A stretch of 64,000 bases of DNA from Halorientalis sp. LT38 (lineage in GTDB: Archaea > Halobacteriota > Halobacteria > Halobacteriales > Haloarculaceae), in NCBI RefSeq assembly GCF_037031225.1, contig NZ_JAYEZN010000001.1, positions 1,302,001-1,366,000 of the forward strand, written 5' to 3'. The position numbers were made by a program, and so were the translations under genes. Positions 33,899-41,587 of this stretch are shown here, in pieces. How positions within the stretch are numbered: the stretch's first letter is position 1; every line of letters starts with the position of its first letter. The notes below the pieces were generated by a model. That model worked only from the letters and a program-made list of their open reading frames with translations. It was not told the DNA's origin and searched no databases.

Positions 33899-34387
33899 AT
33901 GTCCAAGGAGCGAGATCTGCGCATCCTGCTCGACCACGTCGGACTGGCCGTCGAAGACGTCGACACGATCGAACCGATCCTCAAACTGCTCGGGGCTGAG
34001 ACCCTGGTCGACGAGGAACTCGACTTCCTCGGCGCCCGGTGGCTCTACTACGAGATCGGTCCGGAGAGCCGGATCGAACTGCTCGTCCCGACCGAGGAGG
34101 ATACCTTCCTGACCGACTTCATCGAGAACGCCGGGTCGGGGCTACACCACGTCACCTTCGAGGTCGCCAACATCGACGACTTCGAGGCACATCTGGAGGA
34201 GAACGGCATCGGGCTGGTCGATCGGACCCACCGCCCCAAGTACGAGGAAGCGTTCGTCTCACCGCGGGACACTGGCGGGATCCTCCTCCAGCTCATCGAA
34301 TACGAGGCGGGGTACGCAGAGGAGTACGCCGCCGACGAGGTCGGCGCGACCATCTTCCCGCAGGGCGAGCGACTCTCGGACCGCTAG
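33899..34387 (+). CDS. Methylmalonyl-CoA epimerase-like VOC protein
   Basis: 162 residues from the ATG at 33899. LDHVGLAVEDVD, GLHHVTFEV and TGGILLQLIEYE follow the two-module epimerase pattern, including both metal histidines and the C-terminal Glu. The metal-ligand Gln of known epimerases falls in a position that reads Leu here (DFLGARWLYYE), so epimerase activity is uncertain. If active it would interconvert R- and S-methylmalonyl-CoA. Its stop overlaps that of the next gene: the four bases CTAG hold both stop codons. A TATA box, AACTATAAG, is about 25-33 bases before the ATG. Confidence 0.75.
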   Translation: MSKERDLRILLDHVGLAVEDVDTIEPILKLLGAETLVDEELDFLGARWLYYEIGPESRIELLVPTEEDTFLTDFIENAGSGLHHVTFEVANIDDFEAHLEENGIGLVDRTHRPKYEEAFVSPRDTGGILLQLIEYEAGYAEEYAADEVGATIFPQGERLSDR

Positions 34388-35169
34388 TCCCGGTCCTCGT
34401 GGAACGCGGCGACGAGCCGCTCCCGTTCTTCGGTGGCGAACTGCTCCCACCAGAGCTCGGCCTCGCGCTCGGCGGCCGTCTCGGGGTCTGGCGCCTCGAC
34501 GCTCTCGTTCAGCGACCGCTTGGCCGCCTTCACCGCGCCGTGGCCGCAACTCCTGATCCCGTCGACGCGATCGGCGACGGCGTCGTCGAGGTCCGCGGCC
34601 GGGACCGCGTCGTTGAGCAGGCCCAGCGACAGCGCCCGCTCGGCGCCCACGTACTCGGCCGTGTAGACGAGTTCCCTGGCCGCGGTCTCCCCCAGCAGAT
34701 CGACGGCCCGGCGCGTCGAGCCACCGCCGGGGATCTGGCCGATGTCGCCGGTGGGGATGGCGAACTCGGCCGACTCGGTCGCGATCCGCATGTCGCAGTG
34801 CATCGCCAGGATCAGGCCCGCGCCGACGCAGTAGCCGTGGATCTTCGCGACGACCGGCGCGTGGAACTCGAACACCTGCCGATACAGGTCGCGGAACAGC
34901 TCCTGGCGGCGGCGCTGGGTCCCCTCGTGGTCTTCCGTCGGGCCGGCGTACTCCGAGAGGTCGGCGCCCGCCGAAAACGAGGCACCCGCGCCCTCGACGG
35001 TGACGACGGCGATCTCCCGGTCGAGCGAGAGCTCGTGAAACGCACGCCGGAGGTCCAGCATCGTCGCCGTATCGAGGGCGTTGTACGAGTCTGGACGCTC
35101 GAGGGTGAGCGCGGCGACGCCGTCCTCGACGGACAGCGAGACGTTCCGGTACGGACCGTATTCGGTCAT
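34384..35169 (-). CDS. Crotonase-fold protein lacking both hydratase glutamates
   Basis: 261 residues with the crotonase fold. The oxyanion segment SFSAGADLSEYAG and the helix VAKIHGYCVGAG are normal. Where enoyl-CoA hydratase has Glu in GGGCELA, this protein has Ile (GAGLILA). Where it has Glu in FGQPE, this has Thr (FAIPTGD). It is therefore unlikely to hydrate double bonds and may be an isomerase, dehalogenase-like or hydrolytic member, or a scaffold. The PGGGSTRRAV stretch is intact. It overlaps the epimerase-like gene tail to tail and lies 70 bases from the aconitase stop. Confidence 0.85.
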   Translation of the reverse strand: MTEYGPYRNVSLSVEDGVAALTLERPDSYNALDTATMLDLRRAFHELSLDREIAVVTVEGAGASFSAGADLSEYAGPTEDHEGTQRRRQELFRDLYRQVFEFHAPVVAKIHGYCVGAGLILAMHCDMRIATESAEFAIPTGDIGQIPGGGSTRRAVDLLGETAARELVYTAEYVGAERALSLGLLNDAVPAADLDDAVADRVDGIRSCGHGAVKAAKRSLNESVEAPDPETAAEREAELWWEQFATEERERLVAAFHEDRD

Positions 35170-35239
35170 ACGCCCCCGGTTTCGGTCGAGTCGGCAAAAC
35201 AGTTCGGGACGAACGGACCGCCCGCCGCGGGGCGAGGGG

Positions 35240-37183
35240 TTACTGCGAGTTGCGGACGTGTGCCAGCCGGCCGCCGTCGAGGAGGTACTCGCGTTCCCGC
35301 CCGGTCGCGTCGAGCGTGACCGGGATCTCCTCGCCGGTGGTCTCGTCGATCACGGTCAGCCGAGTCACGTCCTCGTCGCCCGCGACCGCCTCCCGGAGGC
35401 CGGTCAGGCGGAGTCTGTGTCCCTGCTCGAGGGCCTCGTAGTCGTCCGGGTCCTCGAACGCCAACGGGAGCAACCCGAAGTTGATCAGGTTGGCCTTGTG
35501 GATGCGTGCGAAGCTCTTCGCGAGCACGCCGTCCACGCCGAGGTACATCGGACAGAGGGCCGCGTGCTCGCGCGAGGAGCCCTGACCGTAGTTCTCGCCG
35601 GCGACGACGAACCCGCCGTTGGCGTCGAGCGCGCGCTCGGGGAACGTCTCGTCGATCCTGGTGAGCGTGAACTCGGAGATCTTCTCGATGTTCGAGCGGT
35701 ACATCAGGATGTCACTGGAGGCCGGCATGATGTGGTCGGTCGTGACGTCGTCGCCGACCCGCAGCAAGACGTCGCCCTCGATGGCGTCGACCAGTTCGTC
35801 GTTGACGGGGACCGACCCGATGTTCGGTCCCTTCCTGAGCTCGACGTCGGTCTCCGGCGGCGCGACGAGGTCGCGGTCGCTCCCGTCGAAGCGGTCGGGC
35901 TCGGGGTAGCCCGGGTCGGCGATGCCGTGCTCGGCCCCGTAGTCTCGCGGGTCGACGAACTCCCCTTCGACGGCCGCCGCGGCGGCCACCTGCGGTGAGG
36001 TGAGGTAGACGTCGTCGGCCTCGATGCCCGACCGTCCCTCGAAGTTGCGGTTGAAGGTTCGGACCGAGATCGAGTCGCTGCCGGGGACGTGGCCGACGCC
36101 GCAGCAGGCCCCGCAGGTCGCCTCGGACCAGTTGACGCCCGCGGCCATCATCTCGGCGACGGTCCCGTCGCGCGCGAGCAGTTCGCTGGCCTGCTTCGAG
36201 GCCGGCTGGACGATCGCGTGGACGTCCTCGTGGACCTGCTGCCCGTCGACGGTCTCGCTGAACGCCTTGAGGTCCTCGTAGGCCCCGTTGGTACACGAGC
36301 CGACGATCACCTGCTCGACCGACGTGCCCGCGAGCTCGGATATTGGCACCACCTTGTCGGGCATGGACGGCGAGGCGACCAGCGGCTCGATCGTCGAGAG
36401 GTCGATCTCGATCCGGTCGTCGTACTCGGCGTCTTCGTCCGGCGCGACCGCCTCGAAGGCCTCCGGGCGGCCGAGTTTCTCCATGTACTCGCGCGTGACC
36501 TCGTCCGTCGGGAAGACGGAGCTCGTCGCACCCAGCTCCGTCCCCATGTTGGTGATGGCACAGCGCTCGGAGACGGGCAGCGTCTCGACGCCGGGCCCGG
36601 TGTACTCGAACACCTTCCCGACCCCGCCCTTGACGGTGAGCCGCCGGAGCAGTTCGAGGACGACGTCCTTGCCGGTGGCCCACTCGGGCAGTTCGCCGGT
36701 GAGGTGTACGTTCACGACGTCGGGCATCTCGAGGTAGTACGGCGAGCCGCCCATCGCGGCCGCGACGTCGAGCCCGCCGGCGCCGATGGAGAGCATCCCG
36801 ATCCCGCCCTGTGTCGGCGTGTGCGAGTCGGAGCCCAACAGCGTCTCGCCGGGTCTGGCGAAGTGCTCGTGGTGGACCTGGTGGCAGACGCCGTTGCCCG
36901 GCCGCGAGAAGTACGCGCCGAACTTCCCGGTTACCGACTTGAGGTACGCGTGGTCGTCGGTGTTGCGAAAGTCGAACTGGAAGCTCTGGTGGTCGCAGTA
37001 CTGGGCCGCGACCTCGGTCTGGACCGCGTCGAGCCCCAGTGCCTCGAACTGCAACCAGGCCATCGTTCCGGTCGTGTCCTGGAGGAGTACCTGGTCGATT
37101 TCGATACCGATCTCCTCGCCGGCCGCCATCCGACCGTCGACGAGGTGCTCGGAGACGAGTTGCTCCGTGAGCGTCTGACCCAT
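35240..37183 (-). CDS. Aconitate hydratase family protein
   Basis: 647 residues from the ATG at 37183, the length of other haloarchaeal aconitases. The [4Fe-4S] ligand cysteines lie in IVGSCTNGAY and ATCGACCGVGH. SDSHTPTQGG, FSRPGNGVCH and the C-terminal swivel-domain motif YGQGSSREHAAL are present. It isomerises citrate/isocitrate or 2-methylcitrate/2-methylisocitrate. Position between a citrate/methylcitrate synthase and a PrpF-like gene suggests 2-methylcitrate dehydration. PrpF is needed when an AcnD-type enzyme makes the wrong isomer of 2-methylaconitate. TATA box at 37206-37214. Confidence 0.92.
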   Translation of the reverse strand: MGQTLTEQLVSEHLVDGRMAAGEEIGIEIDQVLLQDTTGTMAWLQFEALGLDAVQTEVAAQYCDHQSFQFDFRNTDDHAYLKSVTGKFGAYFSRPGNGVCHQVHHEHFARPGETLLGSDSHTPTQGGIGMLSIGAGGLDVAAAMGGSPYYLEMPDVVNVHLTGELPEWATGKDVVLELLRRLTVKGGVGKVFEYTGPGVETLPVSERCAITNMGTELGATSSVFPTDEVTREYMEKLGRPEAFEAVAPDEDAEYDDRIEIDLSTIEPLVASPSMPDKVVPISELAGTSVEQVIVGSCTNGAYEDLKAFSETVDGQQVHEDVHAIVQPASKQASELLARDGTVAEMMAAGVNWSEATCGACCGVGHVPGSDSISVRTFNRNFEGRSGIEADDVYLTSPQVAAAAAVEGEFVDPRDYGAEHGIADPGYPEPDRFDGSDRDLVAPPETDVELRKGPNIGSVPVNDELVDAIEGDVLLRVGDDVTTDHIMPASSDILMYRSNIEKISEFTLTRIDETFPERALDANGGFVVAGENYGQGSSREHAALCPMYLGVDGVLAKSFARIHKANLINFGLLPLAFEDPDDYEALEQGHRLRLTGLREAVAGDEDVTRLTVIDETTGEEIPVTLDATGREREYLLDGGRLAHVRNSQ

Positions 37184-37205
37184 GAGGCCTGCAAACACAC
37201 CCGGG

Positions 37206-37214
37206 CTTATAATC
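37206..37214 (-). promoter_or_regulatory. TATA box of the aconitase gene
   Basis: On the minus strand GATTATAAG lies 23-31 bases before the ATG at 37183. It separates the aconitase from the prpF-like transcript upstream. Confidence 0.5.
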
Positions 37215-37321
37215 GTTGTCGGATACGTCGGCAGGCCGAGGCGGACCGATTCGGCGAGCACTCCGTTCACACGGGATGGGTCGGTCGCCGCGACCCGCTG
37301 TCGTGCGGCTCAGACCGCGGG

Positions 37322-38476
37322 CTAGAGGTCGTCGACGTAGCGGTAGAACATGTCGCCGTCGACGAGCAACCGGGACGTGCGACCGACGCGAACGTGCTCG
37401 ACGGTCGGTTCACCGTCCGTCGTGGTCGTCTCGACCCCGACCGTGATCCGACCCTTCGGATGGCCGATCGTCACGTCCGTCAGGTCACCGTCCCGAACGA
37501 ACTCGTTCGGGATCGTTCCCGGCAACTGGCTCGCCGCGGCGAGGCACATCGCCCCCGTCATCGCGTAGGAGTGGTGGGGCGTCTGGGTCGTGACGATCCG
37601 GGACGTGACGTCGACGTCGGCCGCGTCGACGGCGTCGCCGGTCGTGCACTCGGCCGATTGGGGCTCCGAGACCAGCGCGATCTGGGGGATGGCCGCGCGC
37701 TCGTCGACGGCGTCGCGGCGGTCCTCGACCAGCCCCAGCAGCTCGCAGGCGGCGCCGCGGAGCAGTTCGATTCGCTCCAGGAGCTCGGGGTCGTCCATCG
37801 CCGCCGGCAGTTCGGTCCCGTCGAGCCCGAGATCTGACGCCCGCAGGAACACGTTGAGGTTCGCGACGTCGACCAGCGACACCTCGTAGGTTTCGCCCTG
37901 GACGGTCACCTCGTCGACGAGGGACCCGGACGGGAGTAAGTCACCGGTGACCGCGCCGCTCGGGTCCCTGAAGTACGAGTCGATCCGGGCGCCCGTGCCG
38001 GGGACGCCGTCGATGGCGTAGTCGCCCCGGACCGCCGGCTCGCCGTCGACCACCGGAACGGTCTGTTCGATCACCGTGTCCGTGTTCGTGTTGTAGAGCC
38101 GCAGGTTCGCTTCCGGGGCGTCGGCCTCGACCAGCCCGTTCAGGATGGCGTACACGCCGACGCCGCTCGTCAGGTTGCCGCAGTTGCCCGTCCAGTCGAC
38201 CGTCGGATTCTCCACTGCGATCTGGCCGAACGTGTACTCGACGTCGATCTCCGGGCGGTCGGACGCCTCGACGACCATCACCTTGCTGGTGTGGGAATTT
38301 CCGCCGCCCAGGCCGTCGATCTGCAACGGATCCGGCGTCCCGAACAACTCGACGAGGAGTCGGTCCCGCCGATCGCCCGCCGGCGGGAGTTCCTCGGGAG
38401 CGACGTAGAGGCCCTTGCTCGTGCCGCCGCGGATCAGCATGCCGTCGACAGTTCCCTGCTGGGTCGAGCCGGTCAT
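37322..38476 (-). CDS. PrpF family protein (2-methylaconitate isomerase-like)
   Basis: 384 residues, the usual PrpF length. The opening MLIRGGTSKGLYV and GLGGGNSHTSKVMVV, then the VDWTGNCGNLTSGVG segment with its active-site Cys, are hallmarks of this diaminopimelate-epimerase-like family. It isomerises the double bond of 2-methylaconitate so that aconitase can continue the methylcitrate cycle. Relatives include 4-oxalomesaconate tautomerase (GalD) of aromatic-acid pathways, which remains possible. It is 26 bases after the acyl-CoA dehydrogenase and likely shares its transcript; the aconitase is the next gene downstream with its own promoter. Confidence 0.88.
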   Translation of the reverse strand: MTGSTQQGTVDGMLIRGGTSKGLYVAPEELPPAGDRRDRLLVELFGTPDPLQIDGLGGGNSHTSKVMVVEASDRPEIDVEYTFGQIAVENPTVDWTGNCGNLTSGVGVYAILNGLVEADAPEANLRLYNTNTDTVIEQTVPVVDGEPAVRGDYAIDGVPGTGARIDSYFRDPSGAVTGDLLPSGSLVDEVTVQGETYEVSLVDVANLNVFLRASDLGLDGTELPAAMDDPELLERIELLRGAACELLGLVEDRRDAVDERAAIPQIALVSEPQSAECTTGDAVDAADVDVTSRIVTTQTPHHSYAMTGAMCLAAASQLPGTIPNEFVRDGDLTDVTIGHPKGRITVGVETTTTDGEPTVEHVRVGRTSRLLVDGDMFYRYVDDL

Positions 38477-38502
38477 AGCTGGCCTTGTGAGGCCCGTCGC
38501 CG

Positions 38503-39654
38503 TCAGTCTTGTGCCGAGAGGAGGGCGTCGGCGACGATGTTCCGCTGGATCTCGCTGGTCCCCTCGTAGATCCGACAGGCGCGGACGTCCCTGAAGTAGC
38601 GCTCGACGTGGTTTCCCCCGTGCGTGCCGGCGCGTCCGTGGACCTGGATCGCGGCGTCGGCGACCGTCGAGGCCGCCTCGGTGGCGAACAGCTTCGCCGT
38701 GCTCGCGGACCGCCCGGCCCGGTCGTCGCCGGCGTCGATCAGCGCCGCCGCGCGGTAGGTGATCGCGCGCGCCGCTTCGACCCTCGTCGCCATCTCGGCG
38801 AGTTCGTGACGTAGCGCCTGCGTCTCGCCCGCCCGGCCGTTCCGCTCGCGTTCACGGACCGCCTCGACCGCGCGGTCGACGGCGGCCTGGGCCGCCCCGA
38901 CCGCACCGGCGGCCACCTGGACGCGGGCCTGGGGCAGCGCCTCCATGAAGTGGTAGAAACCCCGGTTTTCCGTACCGACGAGGGCGTCCGCCCGGACGCG
39001 AACGCCGTCGAGGACCAGGTCGCCCCAGTCGCAGGCCCTGAGGCCCATGGTATCGGCCATCGCCGTGGCCGCGATCCCATCGGCGTCGGTCGGGACGAGG
39101 AAGGCGCTGATGCCGCGGGCCCCGGCCCCGGGGTCGGTCTTCGCGAACAGCAACGCCACGTCGGCGACCTGTGCGTTCCCGACGAACGCCTTTCGGCCGT
39201 CGATGACGTACTCGTCGCCGTCCCGCTCGGCCCGGGTTTCGATGCCAGCGACGTCGGATCCGGCGCCGGGCTCGGAGACGGCGATGGCAGTGATAGCGTC
39301 CGCGCTCGGGAGCTTCGAGACCCACGTCTCCCGCAGCCGATCCGGAGCGTAGGACGCGAGGACGTGACAGGCCGAGGCGAAGGCCGTCATGTCGATCGCG
39401 AAGCCGATTCCCGGGTCACCGCGCCACAGCTGCTCCGAGACGACCGCACACTCGAGCATCGTCCGGTCCGGCCCGCCGAGGTCGGCCGGAAGCCGCTGGG
39501 CGAGGAACCCCTGGTCGGCCGCCTTCTCGACGACGGCGGTCGGGTACCGTCTCTCGCGATCGTGCTCGTGGGCGACGGGTTCGATCTCCGCGCTCGCGAA
39601 CTCGCGGGCGCGATCGCGCAACTCGCGGACCGGGTCAGCGAGCCGGAACGTCAT
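38503..39654 (-). CDS. Acyl-CoA dehydrogenase (second)
   Basis: 383 residues from the ATG at 39654. AVSEPGAGSDVAGIETRA, GRKAFVGNA and RIYEGTSEIQRN, with the catalytic glutamate, are all in place. The C-terminus has the VHGRAGTHGGNHVERYFRD segment. It differs clearly from the enzyme at 18210 (shorter, different N-terminus), suggesting another chain length or branching. First gene of a two-gene unit with the PrpF-like gene. An 18-codon Arg-rich upstream extension was not accepted. Confidence 0.92.
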   Translation of the reverse strand: MTFRLADPVRELRDRAREFASAEIEPVAHEHDRERRYPTAVVEKAADQGFLAQRLPADLGGPDRTMLECAVVSEQLWRGDPGIGFAIDMTAFASACHVLASYAPDRLRETWVSKLPSADAITAIAVSEPGAGSDVAGIETRAERDGDEYVIDGRKAFVGNAQVADVALLFAKTDPGAGARGISAFLVPTDADGIAATAMADTMGLRACDWGDLVLDGVRVRADALVGTENRGFYHFMEALPQARVQVAAGAVGAAQAAVDRAVEAVRERERNGRAGETQALRHELAEMATRVEAARAITYRAAALIDAGDDRAGRSASTAKLFATEAASTVADAAIQVHGRAGTHGGNHVERYFRDVRACRIYEGTSEIQRNIVADALLSAQD

Positions 39655-39714
39655 CACTCTCCTCGCTCTCCGCGGTCGTCTCGACGGCGTCGGCTCCCGC
39701 CACTGCACGCCGGT

Positions 39715-40017
39715 TCATGACCGGCCGCGCCGGACGTCGCGTTCCGTGGCCGCCGTGTCGCTACTGGCTGTCTCGGGATAGCGCGGCACCGACGTCGGGC
39801 CGTTGTCGTACCCGGTCGGCACCCACTGGTAGATGTGCTGGGACGTGTAGACGATGAGTTCTTCCCAGCCGTCGAGCGCGCGTTCGGGGACCGCCGCGAG
39901 CGAGGAGAACTCCCGCCACCGTTCGTCCGGGTCCGAGAGCGTTCCACCGTTTTCCCGGTAGAGAATCACGTCCACGGTCTCGTCGCCGATCTCACGTTCG
40001 ATCTTGTCTCTGAGCAT
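39715..40017 (-). CDS. Hypothetical protein, 100 aa, haloarchaeal type
   Basis: A compact acidic protein. Recognisable stretches are ETVDVILYRENGG, ERWREFSSLAAVPE and DGWEELIVYTSQHIYQWV, which read like a small alpha/beta domain. The C-terminal 25 residues are Ser/Thr/Arg-rich and probably disordered. No catalytic motif or membrane segment is seen. It is 60 bases from the acyl-CoA dehydrogenase start but has a CTTTAG box about 40 bases upstream. Divergent from the transducer gene. Function unknown; coding status is supported by composition. Confidence 0.65.
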   Translation of the reverse strand: MLRDKIEREIGDETVDVILYRENGGTLSDPDERWREFSSLAAVPERALDGWEELIVYTSQHIYQWVPTGYDNGPTSVPRYPETASSDTAATERDVRRGRS

Positions 40018-40204
40018 TGGCTCGACTCCGGTACGTTCGAGGTGCGTGCACGTCCGCTAAAGCGTTTCGCCATCGCCGTGGCCAGTCGCCCGACGGCCCT
40101 GCCGTCACCGGGGCGACGCCAAGTTCGAGCGGGCGGCGTCCGGTGTCAATCGTTCATTAAATTCACCGATATTTTCTTACGATAGGTCGGAATACGTGAA
40201 AGGC

Positions 40205-41587
40205 ATGCCGACCTCTCGGAACGACGCTGACCCTGCCGGAGAGACCGAGTTTCTCCTCGGTGACGAAGACACGAACGCAGACGCGGACGCCGATACGAAC
40301 CAGGAGACGCTCGAAGCGGTGCGCCGGGAGCGCGACTGCTGGCGACACATGTTCGAACAGCTCGTCGAGGAGTTCCCGGAGCCTGCGCAGGTCGTGACGC
40401 CCGACGGGACGATCACGCACTGGAACGAACGCATGGCCGACCTCATCGATGTGCCGCCCGAGGAGGCCATCGGACGGACGGCCTACGAGGTCATCGGGAC
40501 CGACGGCGAGAGCGAGACGGTCGCCGAGACGGTCGCGCGCACCGGCGAGACGGTCCGCGAGGACGACATCCGATCCGGGACGAGCGCCGACGGCACGCCA
40601 TGGCACGTCCGTTCGGAAGGCGTGCCCCTGGAGACGCCCAACGGCGACGTCGTCGGCGGGTTCGGCTTCGTCACCCGCGTCACGGAACTCGTCGAGCAAC
40701 AGCGAGCCATCGAGGACCTCCAGGAACAGATGTCGATAGAGGTGATGTCCGCCGTCGAGGAACTCCGCGAAACGTCCATGGACATCACCGAGAACGCCCA
40801 GGAGATCAGCGACCTCGCCGCCGATCAGTCCGACGAGTTGACCGAGGTCAACGGCGAGGTCTCCTCATTCAGCGCCACCGTCGAGGAGATCGCTTCCAGC
40901 GCGAACGAGGTGTCCACTCGAGCGGACGAGGCAAGCGAACTCGCCCAGGAGTCCTCCGAGACCGCCGAACGTGTCCTCGCGCTCCTGGACGAACTCGACG
41001 AATCGGGTGAGGTCGTCGCCGAGAGCACCGAGGACCTCAAGTCACAGGTCACGGAGATCACCCGCGTCGTCGACGTCATCACCGACATCGCCGAGCAGAC
41101 GAACATCCTGGCACTCAACGCCAACATCGAGGCCGCGCGCGGGAGCAGCGACGGTGCCGGGTTCGAGGTCGTCGCCAACGAGATCAAGACGCTCGCCGAG
41201 GAGACCAAAGAACGCATCGACGAGATCGAGACTATCGTCGACGACATCTTAGAGAACGCCGACACGACCGCCGGTAACGTCGAGGCCACTAACGAGCGCA
41301 TCGAGCACGTCGCCGAGGAGGTCCGTGCGTTCGCGGCGAACCAGGAGACAATCGCCGACGCCGTCGGAGACGTCGCCGAGGGGATCGAGGGGGTCGCCGA
41401 CGCGACCGATTCCCAGGCCCAGAGCGCGGAAGAGATCGCTACTATGACCGATTCCGTCGTGGAGAAAGCAGACGGCGTTGCGGGCGCGGTCGAAGACATC
41501 GCCGCGGCCAACGAGGAACAGACGGCGATGGTCGATCAGATCGCCCAGAGCATCGAGCGTCTCGAAGGCGAGCTCGAAGCGCTCTAG
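40205..41587 (+). CDS. Soluble PAS-containing methyl-accepting transducer
   Basis: 460 residues from the ATG at 40205; a GTG nine bases upstream is also possible. The N-terminus is acidic and unstructured. A PAS domain occupies about 45-155 (EFPEPAQVVTPDGTITHWNERM). A long coiled-coil signalling domain follows, with the conserved hairpin IAEQTNILALNANIEAAR. There is no transmembrane segment, so it is a cytoplasmic sensor like several Halobacterium Htr proteins. It probably signals to CheA/CheW. A redox or small-ligand signal is a guess; no haem or flavin residue can be assigned. Its stop overlaps the aldehyde dehydrogenase stop within CTAG. Confidence 0.92.
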   Translation: MPTSRNDADPAGETEFLLGDEDTNADADADTNQETLEAVRRERDCWRHMFEQLVEEFPEPAQVVTPDGTITHWNERMADLIDVPPEEAIGRTAYEVIGTDGESETVAETVARTGETVREDDIRSGTSADGTPWHVRSEGVPLETPNGDVVGGFGFVTRVTELVEQQRAIEDLQEQMSIEVMSAVEELRETSMDITENAQEISDLAADQSDELTEVNGEVSSFSATVEEIASSANEVSTRADEASELAQESSETAERVLALLDELDESGEVVAESTEDLKSQVTEITRVVDVITDIAEQTNILALNANIEAARGSSDGAGFEVVANEIKTLAEETKERIDEIETIVDDILENADTTAGNVEATNERIEHVAEEVRAFAANQETIADAVGDVAEGIEGVADATDSQAQSAEEIATMTDSVVEKADGVAGAVEDIAAANEEQTAMVDQIAQSIERLEGELEAL

